DNA of 64,000 bases from Bryoerythrophyllum caledonicum (Eukaryota > Streptophyta > Bryopsida > Pottiales > Pottiaceae): contig OZ020516.1 in the NCBI GenBank assembly GCA_963971425.1, forward strand, positions 1,178,001 through 1,242,000, written 5' to 3'. A program made the position numbers and the translations under genes. The notes below the pieces were generated by a model. It was not told the origin of the DNA, made no database searches, and was given only the letters and a program-made list of their open reading frames with translations. Shown here in pieces: positions 1 through 11,279 of the stretch. Position 1 is the first letter of the stretch; each line of letters begins with the position of its first letter.

Positions 1-1
1 T

Positions 2-1548
2 GTTGGCGTTAGTTGCCTCGCCCTCGGCTACTTCCTTGCCAGGCGCTATTCCTTCTACCATGCCCCTCCGCAGTTCTCCCTGCCTGCCACCCCCGACATG
101 CACCACGTCGAAGACCTTGCCGACCAATTTGACGACTTCAAAATGGTATTACATCAGGTTTAGGGTTTAGAGTTTTTCTTCATCTCCTGAATTCGTATTT
201 CCATTCACGCGTCTGGTCCCCCTCCTTGGCTCCGTTTCGCAGGTCCTTGTGGTGCGAAACGATTTGAAGATGGGCAAGGGCAAAGTGGCCGCGCAGTGCA
301 GGTCCGAATTCTTCTTCGAACCCCTCTTTTGCAAAGTTGCAATACGGTTTGGGAGGTGGGGGACATGTCAGTCAGTGATGGGTTTTCCTTTATCTGACTG
401 ATTTGGTCAGTATTGTTGTTGAGAATTTTCGCAGCCACGCTACACTTGGACTCTACAAGAAGGTGTTCTATCGAGCTCCGAAGGCCCTGCAACGGTGCTG
501 TCCGCCCGTCCACTTTACCCCTTGTTGTTTTGATTCCTGAACCAGTCCTCGTCCGGATGGCAGGTTCTTGTTTCCCGGATTTCCAGTTATTTGTGGCATG
601 TATTGAGCTCTCATTCGAGCTTCGGTATTTTAACTATTTGTTTAGTACTGGCATCCATGCATGCGTGTGTGTTCTTGTTGTTGCGGCTGAGTGTGGGTGC
701 TGGCTATGTGGTGTTTTTGAAGGTGGGAGATGTGTTCACAAGTGAAGGTGGTGACCAGGGTTGAAAGCGAAGAGGAGATGATTTATTTGCAGGTTTGTTC
801 GGATATATTGCCACCCTTCTGTTTTGTTGAATTTCATGCTTTCTTCCAGCTTGGCTCGTGGGTTCAATGATGCAGGTTGGAATATCATGATCATGTGCTG
901 TTTGACATCTGTGTATGTAGACGAGAGCAAAGACAATGAAACTCCCTTGTCACATTACTGTTGATGCCGGACGCACACAGATTGCCCCCAGTACGTGATT
1001 TGCCTTTCATCTGTTGCTTCTAGCAGTTTAAAGATTGCAATTTTTCTTATCAGTGATAGGGGGGTTGCATCCTTTCAAATAGGCCTAAGGAAATATTGGA
1101 GGACACAATATGTCGTTCTTGTTTGTCGTGTATTATGATTTTTGACTGTAGCTTGGTACAACTTGAAATAACTTCTTTTCTGTGATTCTTAGTGAAACTC
1201 GTCTTACCCTAAGCTTTTTTCTTAGCAAGTGCGGCAGTGTCGCATTCTCAAGTATTTCTGCGCGTGTGTGGTGTGTGTTGTTTTCAGACTCAAAGACAGT
1301 TTTGGCGATTTTAGGTTTGTTCCTACTTAAATCTCCCTCTGGAAAAACATTGAAGATTCCTGTCTAGTATCTTTAGCAAGTGGTCGTAGTGGATTTTTTA
1401 TTTTTTTTGCATGATGTTCTGTGTATGTCCAGGAGATTCTTTGTTCCAACTGGTTGAGTTTCGTTGTTGCCGTTGGGTGGGTGTTCCTCTCGTTGCAGGG
1501 CCAGCAAACTTAGTTGACGAAATAACTGGTTCCTTGAAGCTGTTGTGA
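2..1548 (+). CDS. PTH2: peptidyl-tRNA hydrolase 2, membrane-anchored, 5' end outside window
   Basis: Releases tRNA from peptidyl-tRNA that has dropped off ribosomes. Exons placed by splice sites and frame: <2-145, 243-301, 435-494, 723-792, 921-990, 1288-1314, 1499-1548; every junction has GT..AG ends and matching phase. The joined product shows the family signatures in order: [29 protein letters not shown], the WEMCSQVKVV strand, DAGRTQIAP and the C-terminal GPANLVDEITGSLKLL. The visible N-terminus (VGVSCLALGYFLARR) is a hydrophobic segment like the anchor of animal PTRH2, so an organelle or other membrane-bound form is likely. The first codons lie left of the window. No frameshift or internal stop is seen, in contrast to everything downstream. 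Family assignment is firm; location is inferred. Confidence 0.93.
157..170 (+). promoter_or_regulatory. telo-box-like motif in PTH2 intron 1
   Basis: GGTTTAGGGTTTAG lies just inside intron 1. Telo-boxes (AAACCCTA on the other strand) are common near the 5' ends of plant translation genes. A role here is inference only. Confidence 0.3.
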
Positions 1549-1875
1549 CACAAGTCCTGGTATTCTTCCAAGTTTGGGATTGAACTCCTCATTCAGCATA
1601 TATGCTCATCTAGACTTGTCTTTCGAAATTTCGGCAGGATTGACAAAAATCTCAGCAAGCCGTCAAATTCCGAAGAGTAACAGCAACTCTGGATCCGCGA
1701 GATAGATACCTTAGGATTAATTGGAGAAGATTGTCATTTCTTGCAACGGATCGGCCCCTTCTTCACCGTGCTACCTAGCGCTTGTAGCATGCGCCTAGTT
1801 TGGAATTGGATTGTGGCTAAGGCGGTTGGCATCCATATTCACTAATCCCAGTCTGTGCACGATCTTAAAGTCATG
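1549..1875. other. PTH2 3' flank
   Basis: Sequence after the PTH2 stop, presumably 3' UTR and intergenic DNA. I see no further gene or repeat. Confidence 0.5.
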
Positions 1876-2488
1876 TGTTGCAAGTCTTTGGATCAATAAT
1901 TCTCCAGAAGGCACTCAATTGTCGTTAAATGCTTTCAAAGTAAATTGCTCTAGTTTTGTTGCCATAGAGATCTATTGTTTCCTTTTGAATATTCTACAAA
2001 AACTAAAACTAACAGAGACTACTCCACATGTTAGCTTTCTTACTCATTCTTTTGTTCAACATTCGGATCCTTCCGGATTCTGGACTTCTACCATAGCTTC
2101 CGGAACTAATTTTTGGACGGCTGAAAGTGAGTTCTATTTATCTTTGTTCCTCCTTAAAGAGTCTTCTGGACGATTTGAATGAGTGACCGGAAGGCCATTG
2201 ATTCCGTTTGTGTGAGTGGCGGATTCCCCACTATATGATGCTAGACACCCACTGCCTCGTAATTTTTAAGTGGTTCAACAGCCACTCTTCCTACTCCGCC
2301 AATCGGAGGACGATTGTTGCTACTGAACCGGACTCTCACAACATCCGGATGGCCTTCCGGACGCGGTCACGCAGAGGATTGTCTAGACTACTACAACATT
2401 CTGGCTAGTACTGGTGTTATTCTACCGAGTGAGTTTTCCAACTTACAAAGAGGACTACTTGTAGACATACACATTAGGTTTTTCCCTA
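1876..2488 (+). repeat. direct repeat, left copy
   Basis: From TGTTGCAAGTC to the stretch after TAGACATACACAT this segment matches 9242-9868 in the same orientation, with substitutions and small indels. Shared landmarks are the CTAGACACCCACTGCCTCGTAA and ACAACATCCGGATGGCC stretches. The two copies flank the foldback element. They could be LTRs of an old retroelement or two copies of a dispersed repeat; no coding capacity is seen. Confidence 0.7.
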
Positions 2489-2671
2489 TCGCATGGGTGG
2501 ATTGCAGCCTCAACCGGAATCTGGGTTCACATGGAGCTTCTGTGCCCTGGAGACTACGAGGCATACCTCTACAATACGTATTTTTCTCTCTGAGCTACCT
2601 CTGGACTTTGGAGAGTATCATGCCTCTCCTTGAGGTCTTGTCTAGCTCTTCTATGCGTTCTCCTAGGACGA

Positions 2672-2770
2672 GGCTATTTTGCGAGCGTAGAGTTGCGAGC
2701 GGAGAGCGGCGAGCCTTGGTTTGCGAGCCTAAAGCGCAAAAAGTTGAGAGTTTTAAGGAAAAAGTAAAAT
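2672..2770 (+). repeat. terminal inverted repeat, left arm
   Basis: Inverted counterpart of 9055-9153, diverged, followed inward by AT-rich sequence. Confidence 0.6.
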
Positions 2771-2945
2771 TTTCTTAAATTATTTTAAAGAAAATAACTA
2801 ATTTAGAACATCACTGGCCCTATTACCGTGGAGTAGGTGCCTGACACATCAGGCAAGCCAAAATAGTTTTCTACAATAAAAGGATTTTAAGAAGAAAAAA
2901 TTGCAAGTCATCAAGAGAAAGGCCTATGACCGTGGTGATAAAGTT

Positions 2946-5240
2946 ATCCAATTATGGGAATTTATGATTTCTATTGTTGAGAAGATAAAGAAGAAATAAA
3001 GATAAATGGGTGAACAATGAGGGAGTAGATAAAATGTCGGTAGCAAGAACACAATTGAGGAGGGTAAATAAAATGATAGTGAGAAGCACTGTTATGGAGA
3101 GACACTAACTAGTATCGATAAGGAAGTTCATGTAGGGAAATGGTGAGAATCAAGGAGAGTGAGACGGTAACGGATTAAAGATGGAAAGGATTAGTTCAAA
3201 GTAGAGATATAGTTTAGAGGAAGATTGATAGAGATTGAGTTAGGACATAATGTTTGTGAGAGGGACAACAAGGGTCCGAGGGGTACAGAGAGGAGTAGGA
3301 AGACCTAAAACAATTCTACAGGTATAGAACACATGTGCACTAAATATTCATTCCATCATTCTCATGTGATATACAAGAAAGTGCTCATGAAGAAAATATT
3401 GACGTGGCCTTTTTAGTCTCACTGCAATTTTCATAGTAAAAGAAAATAGTACCCTGTAGAGTTTTGAAGTATATTTAAGCACCGTAGTGTTTTAAAAGCA
3501 AAATCCAAAGGACTCATTTAATCTCATTCTACGTGAAACTAGGAGTGTGCATGGTGACATCTAGGTTGTGGTCAAATCCACAAATCACGGTAAATATGTA
3601 GTGGAGGTGCTTGTAGTAGGTTCACGCACCAAGCATCCCAATTGACTTGTTTGACATCTCTGTTAAAGATAGATAGTCATAGTATGGAAATCGGCCAATT
3701 GTCAATATATAGCATGAAACCTTTGAAATGCTAATGGAGTGTAAAGTAATATTGTAGCCATGAAGGCGGTTCTAGAAGGATGTTGCAAATCTTTGCACCT
3801 ATTGATATTGAAGAGGCACAACTATTATGGTGTTTAGTAGTTGGAACTTTAGGATTTCTACGGATGTTCTTTCCAAATCTCTTGGTAGAGTGGTCCAAAG
3901 GATTAGGAGGAAGAGGATGATTTGCAAGGTTCAGTGAAACGCCTTTGCCGAACAGTTTCGCTTCATACATCTCCACACCTGGCAAGTCTAAACCTGCCAC
4001 ATTTGAAAGCAAGTATCATGGACTTGCTAAGGCAAGTGTCCATCTTCACCAACGAGACGTCTAGGACAGGGGGTTTTGAAACCACCTACGGTCATTGAGG
4101 GCTGTGGACACAACAATGGATATCATTTCTGCAGAAGAACTATATCTTTTCTAGTTGGTCTATTTGTAATTTTCCATAAGGCTAGTATAAGTTGGAGTAG
4201 CCATAGGTCGCCCATTCTGAACAATCCTTGCTATACATTTTTTTATGCCATGCATGGCAAAGCAAGCTTTTGTTGAGGTCCTAAAAAGTCATGTAATGTG
4301 CCATTGCTCTTTGTCACAATCAACCTCTTCAGCAGATTTGATAGACTGCACAAGGGACGAAGAAGGCGGATTCTTGGACAAATCAACCTCGGCTAGAAGA
4401 GGCTTGTTTTTAGAGGGCGTATCAGAGTCATAGGATGTGAGATCTTTAGATTATTATGCCGTCTTGTAAGCCGTAGATGGGAAAAAATGATCTTATCTCG
4501 GCCATGGGAGTCAAATTCAAAACCAGGAGGGAGTTCCGATTTTTGTTTCAACAAAATAAATTCTTCTTAACGTTCCAGGTGAGGATGCCATGTGCAAAAT
4601 TTGTCTGCACTAGACATTGTGGCAAGGTCGCAAAAAAACTCTTTGCGTTTCTAGTGCGCTAAGCAATACGATAGACAATACAAAGTCGCAGTTCTTTTTT
4701 GTTAGGACGAGTTCTCGACTTCTCATCCTTGAGAAACTGCTAGTAGACAACAACTTGCATGAATGTGCGGCCATGTCATCAACATTGGCGACTTGTAGAT
4801 TGTTTTTTTTAGTTAATAAAAATTCTTCATGTAAGGTCCTCTGTCAATACACATGACGACATTTCCGCCAGCTTAGCATCGGTCAGAACCTTACATGAAG
4901 AACTTTTATTAGCAATGACTTGACAGGTGAAGTTAGAAGTGCAGATGAAGATCCAAAGTGATTATAGTAGTATATGGAAAGACGTGGTAGAGCATATTCA
5001 ATGGTGGCAACGCTTAAGGACTAGGAGCAATCAAAATCATTTTCCGCCATCATGGATGAATGCTATATCATACCGGGCTCTTCCAGGCATCCAACATCGG
5101 CTTTGTAGAAAGCTCCAATGGAGATAGTATACTACCCAAAGAAAATTGAAGACTATGCTCCTGAAAGCGTTGATGGAGCAAAGGCCATAGGCAAAAACGT
5201 TGCAAATGTCGGCTACGTTCAATTGGCAAAACAAAAGACA
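2946..5240. other. gene-free AT-rich interior of foldback element
   Basis: Only short chance reading frames, without splice structure or recognisable motifs. I see nothing I can name. Confidence 0.5.
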
Positions 5241-5519
5241 ATTGTAGTACCTTAAATAGGCAGCCGATATCGGCGGCCTATAATCGGGGTAGGGAAAAAT
5301 TAAGGGAAATGAAAACTCCTAAAAAGGTTAGGGAAAAAAATAGAAAAAAATAATTAAAAAATGCACTGGCAATGTTGGCAGTGCGTCATCGTGGAACGAA
5401 AAGGGAAAATTAATGATAGAATAGATTGCACTACCGATGTCAACGGACATACGATTTTGACCTTACTTGACGGAAGGTACTTCTCCAATGGTTCAAAGAA
5501 TCTATAGATGAGGTCTTCG

Positions 5520-5955
5520 ACATCAATATTTTTTTTAAGGGCCCTTCATATATGTAGAAAGGGAACTTTCAAAAGGGTGTTGCCATCAACAGTCCTCTAG
5601 AGGGGCTTTACAATATTTAAAAAGGGTATTTTTAAAGCAGATGGCGACATTATCAACCCTGAAGAGGGCCCTCATATTGTTTAGAAAGGAAACCTCTATA
5701 AAGGGTGCCGACATCAACACACCTCTATAAAGGGTGCCGACATCAACACACCTCTAAAAAGCCCCTCCAATATACAAAACAGAACGTCTAGAAGAGACGT
5801 TGACATTAAAATCCAACTACATGGTCCGTTATATTTATTTATGGAATCTTAGAAAGGGATGCTAATATTAGGATTTCTCTAGAAGGCCCTTCTAAAGTAT
5901 AGAAAGGGAACCTCCAAAAGAGGTGCCGACATCACCACCCCTCAAGAGGACTCCT
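5520..5955 (+). repeat. tandem subrepeats, left side of hairpin
   Basis: About six diverged units of 70-80 bp, each with an AAAGGGAACCTCCAAAAGGG-like part, a GCCGACATCxxC core and a CCTCTAGAGG-like part. A unit at 5700-5755 is duplicated exactly (AAAGGGTGCCGACATCAACA). Confidence 0.65.
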
Positions 5956-6276
5956 TAAATGTATTTAAAGGGAACCTCCAAAAGGGGAGCCGACATCGGC
6001 TGCCTCTTTATTGTGCAACCACGCTCTAGAAAATTTGAAGGAAATTCCGAAATGGTATTACACTTTATCATTGGATGTTTTACGGATGAGTTATCAATAG
6101 ATGAAGTTTTGAATCCTATACTTTCATCCGCAAATAACTCATCCGTAAATTGTCATATGATAAATTGCAATATCATTTCGGAATTCTCTTCAAATTCTCC
6201 AGGGCGTGGTTATACAATCAAGAGGTGGCCGATGTCGACTCCCTTTTTGGAGGTTCCCTTAAGATACATTTAAGGG
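5951..6276. repeat. central hairpin of about 2 x 155 bp
   Basis: The left arm (5951-6110) is the imperfect reverse complement of the right arm (6122-6276). Matched blocks are GGGAACCTCCAAAA, GACATCGGC, ACCACGC, AATTTGAAG, ATTCCGAAATG, TTTATCAT and ACGGATGAGTTAT. A transcript would fold into a long hairpin. A 104-codon reading frame spans the palindrome but is a by-product of it. Confidence 0.75.
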
Positions 6277-6445
6277 GTCCTTTAAAGGGCCGCTGATGTC
6301 GGCTCCTCTTTTGGAGATCCCCTTAATATACATTCAGGGATCTTTTAGAGGGCCGCCAATGTGGGCTCCTCTTTTGGAAGTTTCCTTAATATATATTTAA
6401 CAGGTCCTCTAGAGGGGCGCCGATGTTGGCTCTCCTTTTGGACTC
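6277..6445 (-). repeat. tandem subrepeats, right side of hairpin
   Basis: About three units, inverted relative to the units at 5520-5955 (CTCTTTTGGAG, GCCGATGTCGGC-like core, CCTTAATATACATT). Confidence 0.6.
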
Positions 6446-7508
6446 CAGTCTCATGTTGTTTGTCACAACTAAATTCATGAAGAAAGGTGGCTACTAGTAT
6501 ATTAGGTGGTCTTTGTGTTACATTTCATCTTGCTTCCATCTTGGTGTATTGCACGAGCATCCGGCAAATTATGGAGAAACTGCCAAAAGATCACGAGTGC
6601 CTAACAAAGTTGAACAACTTTGTGCTTCAGGTAGAGTCCTTTTCATCAATCTTTGGACTTCTCTTCATACTTTTTTTCACTTGTTGTTGTCTTTATAATT
6701 TCCTGTTGGCATCCTCTTCATTGAAAATTACTATTACTTGCAGCGCCTTGATTTGAAGGGCGCGGATGTTGGCGGCCACTCAGCCTCTCCTCTTCCACTC
6801 AACTTGGTGTTATTCGACTATCTCTGCTGAGCGAAACACTATCTCCAACACTTTTGATAGATATAGTAACTGCACCAAACACAAGTGTTGAGTGGCCGTC
6901 GACATTGACACCCTTTATTCAGGTGTGCGGCTGTTCGGCCTTGTACTCAACCTTCCTTCTTAGTGATGACTAGTTTGCACCTTTTCCTTTCTCATTTTGT
7001 GGTGTTTTACCTTGTCTGCAATTGAAGAAACAGACTTGAAGCGCCGCACTACCCCTTCACTGCAAATACTTTACTTTGATTTGATTATAGCATACGTAAA
7101 GGATGGCCTCTCCATTCATAGAATCTCTATGAATGCAACTCATATTCAATTTTGGAACAAGTATTTAGTTAAAGATGTGGATTACTTGTTCAAATTTAAA
7201 GAGAATTTTCTCTGCAAAACAGATGCTGTGCTGGTCTTTGCTTTAATGTTTCTAACATCAAAATAGAAGTCTTTTCATACGCAGTGCCTATAATCTGAAA
7301 GTGCATTAAGAGTGGTAGGGAATCAATGACCTTCCTCTTTCCTCTTATGCAAACCCAGGAGTTAAGGTTAGCTTAACTATTCAATTCACATTGTCTCTTA
7401 TCTTTTCTTCAATTAATTTCTAATGAGCTTCATTTCTAACTCTGTTTCTAACTCCATTTCAATTTTTTTCTCAAAGTTGTTTTAATGTCAATGATTTCAA
7501 ATTCTTCT
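6446..7508. other. gene-free part of foldback element
   Basis: AT-rich, with no supported gene and no clear repeat. Confidence 0.45.
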
Positions 7509-7847
7509 CTACATCCACATTGTGGTGGAGGGTGATTGTTCCTCAATTGCTGTAAATGAAGATCTCGTGGAGTTTGAGATGGGGGTCTTAGATTCAAATG
7601 TCACGGAAGTTATTCCTTTACGCATCTCATGCTTGAACATTGCTTTAAATACTTGCGAGTACGAAGACAAAACCCACTTGTGTGCATTTATTGATCCCTC
7701 AATTGCATTGAATGTCACGTCAACATTGTCTCCTACTTCTAGCTCTATCAGGATCTCGTAATTCCTCCAGAATAGAAGCTCTACAGTGCTATAAGGTCCC
7801 TCTCTTACTAGCTCGGTCAAGTCACGTTCAGCCTGGATTTTGCCATC
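7509..7847 (-). pseudogene. BTB/POZ domain fragment
   Basis: The minus-strand frame reads GDNVDVTFNAIEGSINAHKW, then VLSSYSQVFKAMFKHEMRKG, the conserved core of plant BTB/POZ domains (DVTF...G.I.AHK.VL...S.VF.AMF.H.M). Upstream, the same frame continues through DGKIQAERDLTELVREGPYS until a TAG at 7848-7850. After the core the expected last helices of the domain are not in frame, which suggests a frameshift or intron. BTB proteins usually serve as adaptors for CUL3 ubiquitin ligases. Because it lies inside an inverted-repeat element it may be a captured gene piece. Family call is moderate; function is unlikely to remain. Confidence 0.55.
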
Positions 7848-7850
7848 CTA

Positions 7851-9054
7851 AATTACAGTCTCACTATTCCCTCCAACAGTTCTTGCCAAATTTTAATAAT
7901 GTCGCCCAACTACAGGTAATTTGGACACTCCTCTTGCACCACTAAATATGCACCACCTCTCTCAGCTACCTCCAAAATCACTCTTGTTGTATGTCCTCTC
8001 TCCTTCCATTAATTTATTCTTGCAATTCCTCCCCTCTCCTCCCATTGTTTTATTCTCGCCGTTCCTTCCCTCTCTTCTCACTATTTTTTTCTTTCCCTCC
8101 TTCCTTTGCGACTTGGCTATTTAAAACCATTCTGATCGTTTTTACCCTCTTATTTCATCTTTTAATGCATGTCACCTCCTACGTGAATAGACCATCCCAC
8201 TATCCAAAATGAGGCTTCCACAAGAAGACGTTGTTGACGATTTTTTGTACTCCCAAAAATGATTCAAGGCCCTTACAACCACCCTACTAGTTCACCTTTA
8301 CATCCAAGATGTCTTAAACGTCATATCTCCAGCTATTTCCACATATGAAGCTAAATTGATGTTGTTTTCTGAATTCTGTATGGGACCATATCTCCAATAG
8401 TTCTACCGGTCTTCGCGCATGTCCACTAGATTGCTGACATCGGCAGCCTATAGGCGTAACGCCCATTGCTTCACCCCCGCCTATTTCCACAATTTGAGTT
8501 CATTATAACATATCTGATAGGATGGACTTTCCACAATTTACTAGCGGTAAAGTCCTTCGTTTTGGTTCCCTTTTTCCTCTCTTTTAAATATCATTTTATT
8601 AGCATGTTGTCAATTCAAAAGAGTTGTCTCAATATCTCTCCTTGTGCACCGTCCCTCTAGCAATCCACTTTGTTCTTTCTTTGTCATGTCCATTGAGGAC
8701 ATATTGGTTTCTAAATTTTGCTTTAGAAAATATAATTTCTATACTGGTACTGTTAATATTGAATGACACCTTTAGTCACATGAACTCATGAATGTAATTT
8801 TCACTTGATTTAAATTTGAAGTGCTCCTCTTTAAAAATCCTCTGACTTGTTCTAATGAAAAACAAATTCAAATTTTGTTTTGAATCCAACTTTGCTCCCC
8901 TACTTTAGTGCAATCAGCTAATTTCTTCTAGGCAACTCCTGCCACGGTCATAGGATAGTAATATCCATGTGTGGTCCAATTTCCACGGCTATAGGACCCT
9001 ACCCTAAACCTTGATTTTCAATTATCCTTTAACTTTAAATTTAAATTTTACTAT
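7851..9054. other. right interior of foldback element
   Basis: Pyrimidine-rich and AT-rich DNA without a supported gene. At about 8430 a CTGACATCGGCAGCCTATAGG stretch mirrors the CAGCCGATATCGGCGGCCTA stretch near 5262. Confidence 0.45.
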
Positions 9055-9153
9055 ACTTTTACTTTTTGTAGAAAATCCCAACTTCTTTGCGCTCTACGAT
9101 CGCAAACCAAGGCTTGCCGCTCTCCGCTCTAGGCTCTAGGCTCGCAAAATAGC
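9055..9153 (-). repeat. terminal inverted repeat, right arm
   Basis: Inverted counterpart of 2672-2770. Confidence 0.6.
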
Positions 9154-9241
9154 TTTCCCCCGTTCTCCTGATGCAAGTCCCAACGCGTTACCTCAAGTAT
9201 AAACACACCAACGCTCATCACAAAAGAACTTAATCACCACA

Positions 9242-9868
9242 TGTTGCAAGTCGTCGGGTCAGTATTCCTCTGGTTAGCACTTAATTGCCATTAAATATAA
9301 CCAAAGTAAACCGCAACAATGTCGTTTCCAGAGAGACCTATTGTTCTTTCCCTAAAAGATAGACAAAACTATACTACCAAACACTACTCCATAGGTTAGC
9401 TTTCCTATTCATTCTTTTGCTAAAGATCCAGATCCTTTCGGTATTCCGAAGTTCTTACAATAGTTTCCAGAACTAGTTTCCAAAGGGCTAAAAGGGGTTT
9501 GATTTATCTTTGTTCCCCCTCAGAGAGTCTTCCGGACGGTTTAAACGAGTGGCCAAAAGGCCACTCATCCTATTTTGTGTAAGTGGTTGAATTCCCTACT
9601 GTCTTGTGACTTAGAGTGGCTAGACACCCACTGCCTCGTAACTTAAAGTGGCTAGACACCCACTCTCCCTGATCCGTTAACCGGTGGACGATTGTTGTTG
9701 CTGAACCCACACTCTCACAACATCCGGATGGCCATCCGGATGCGGTCACGCAGAGGTAAATCCGGACTACAATGACATTCCGGTCGATACTATAGTAGTT
9801 CTACTTAGTGAGCTTTACAGCTTGCAAGTGAATCTCCTTGTAGACATACACATCAGGTTTTTTTCCTA
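9242..9868 (+). repeat. direct repeat, right copy
   Basis: Matches 1876-2488 in the same orientation. It ends near a purine run (GTAGGGGGAGG) that would suit a polypurine tract if these are old LTRs. It contains an internal duplication of CTAGACACCCACT. Confidence 0.7.
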
Positions 9869-10020
9869 ACGTAGGGGGAGGTGCCACATTTAAGTAAATT
9901 AAGACTTTAGGATGAAATCTAGACTATGGCACATTATTATGTATAGGATGCTAGACCTTAACATCTGTCAATGTTACCATCATAGCAAAGTATTGAAAAA
10001 TATTACAATAAATGAGTGCA

Positions 10021-10440
10021 AAGAAAGATAGTAATAGCCATTGAATTGTTATCATGGGTCAAAACTGAATGAAAAACTGATCAAACGACAGTTACATAGA
10101 GGGATCTCTCTATAGATACATACATTGATAGATTTGTCCATCCATGAAACACATTATCAAGTAAGCATAAAAGTAATAGGCGTTCAAGTGGGGCGCAAAG
10201 ATAGACAGTAATAGCCATTGAATTGTTATCATGGATCACCAATACACAATAAGAAACTGATCAAATGATAGCTATATAGAGGATCTTCCTGTAGATACAT
10301 TGATAGATCTGCCGATCCTTGAAACACATTAACTAGTAAGAATTAAAGTAATAGGTGTTCAAGGGCAATCGAAGAAAGACAGTAATACTCATTGAAGACT
10401 TTATTCATAGATCAAAAGTGAATGAGAAGCTGTGGCAAAA
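10021..10440 (+). repeat. tandem repeat, 2.4 units of about 175 bp
   Basis: Units start at 10021, 10199 and 10371 (partial), each opening with an AGACAGTAATAGCCATTGAA-like stretch and containing ACTGATCAAA and GAAACACATTA landmarks. No coding content. It lies just outside the minus-strand HAD genes and may mark a boundary of the X/Y/Z locus. Confidence 0.7.
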
Positions 10441-10478
10441 CAAAAATGGTAAAACCAACCATGTAATGCAGTTTAGTT

Positions 10479-11100
10479 CTACAAAGTTTGCAGTACTCGG
10501 TCACTGTGCCATGATTCAAGCAGTCTTTGTTTGTACTTTCCATCCATCTGATGTTGACGTAGATAGTTTTTCACCGAGGCATAAGATTGCAGCGGAAGGA
10601 TGAACAGAATCAATGTTGTAGTAATATTTGGTATGACATTGGATGCATTGGGCAAGACCATTTCACCACACAAAGGCTTCGGAAAGTTGCAAGCCATGTC
10701 TCCATTAAAGACATGCCGCATTGGTTGATCATCAACCATCAACACTTTGTCAGGAAGGCAAATTTTCTTTGTCTTTTGGTCTATTGATAGTCTTCGAAAA
10801 ACCTTGTAACAGTAAGGATAAAATTGTGGCCTTGAGCACTTGTTTCGTCCATAAATGAAGAGAAGTCTTGACCTTATGTCATCGGGGAGGAGCACTTGAA
10901 GAACCCTCTTCAACCGTCTGGGGACCATGGACGACCATATACCAACATGGAAGGACCTCAATAGGATTTGGAAGAACTCTATGAGACTAGGTCGAACAAT
11001 AATGTTGTTGTGATCAAAGCGCCGAGGGGTGCAGTTTTTCTTGCTCGAAGCAAAGCAATCCGTTCACGGACAATACAATGACTTTTTTTTTAGTCGTTGC
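10479..11100 (-). pseudogene. gene W: FCP1/NIF-type HAD domain, frameshifted
   Basis: Starting near 11092 the minus strand reads KKKVIVLSVNGLLCFEQEK, which aligns with HAD motif I of NLI-interacting-factor/FCP1 proteins but has Ser where the catalytic first Asp belongs. A one-base shift then leads into FDHNNIIVRPSLIEFF and WSSMVPRRLKRVL, and on to LMVDDQPMRHVFNGD, the HAD acidic motif. The open frame covers 10479-10961. These domains normally dephosphorylate phosphoserines, for example on the RNA polymerase II tail. The lost Asp and the shift make this copy inactive. It is co-directional with gene Y, which carries a better copy of the same domain, so the two look like a duplicated pair. Confidence 0.6.
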
Positions 11101-11279
11101 GGACTGGCTGCGAACATAACAAAAGAGAAGAGTTGGAAGTTAGATGGGAAAATATTCCTATCTAGGCATCAGAGCAAGAGAGGACATGAAGCGTGTTACA
11201 TGTGGTAGTTGTAAACCATTGACAAGGATATATTGAAGCCATATTAACAAATAAACAAATCACCGATAGTAGTGCTTAG

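Larger units (their letters stand above)
2672..9153. mobile_element. large foldback / inverted-repeat element
   Basis: The outer ends are inverted copies: 2672-2770 and 9055-9153 share GGCTATTTTGCGAGC, the GCGGAGAGCGG core and CCTTGGTTTGCGA in opposite orientation, and the CCTATGACCGTGG motif recurs inward at about 2925 and, inverted, about 8945. Further in, 70-80 bp subrepeats containing a GCCGACATCGGC-like core stand on both sides of a central hairpin (5951-6276). This is the layout of Foldback-type DNA elements. I could not identify a target-site duplication or a transposase, so exact ends are uncertain. The interior is AT-rich and gene-poor apart from a BTB fragment at 7509-7847. Confidence 0.6.

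Noticed and set aside
5959..6273. 104-codon frame across the hairpin
   Set aside because: The open frame comes from the palindrome itself; no known domain.
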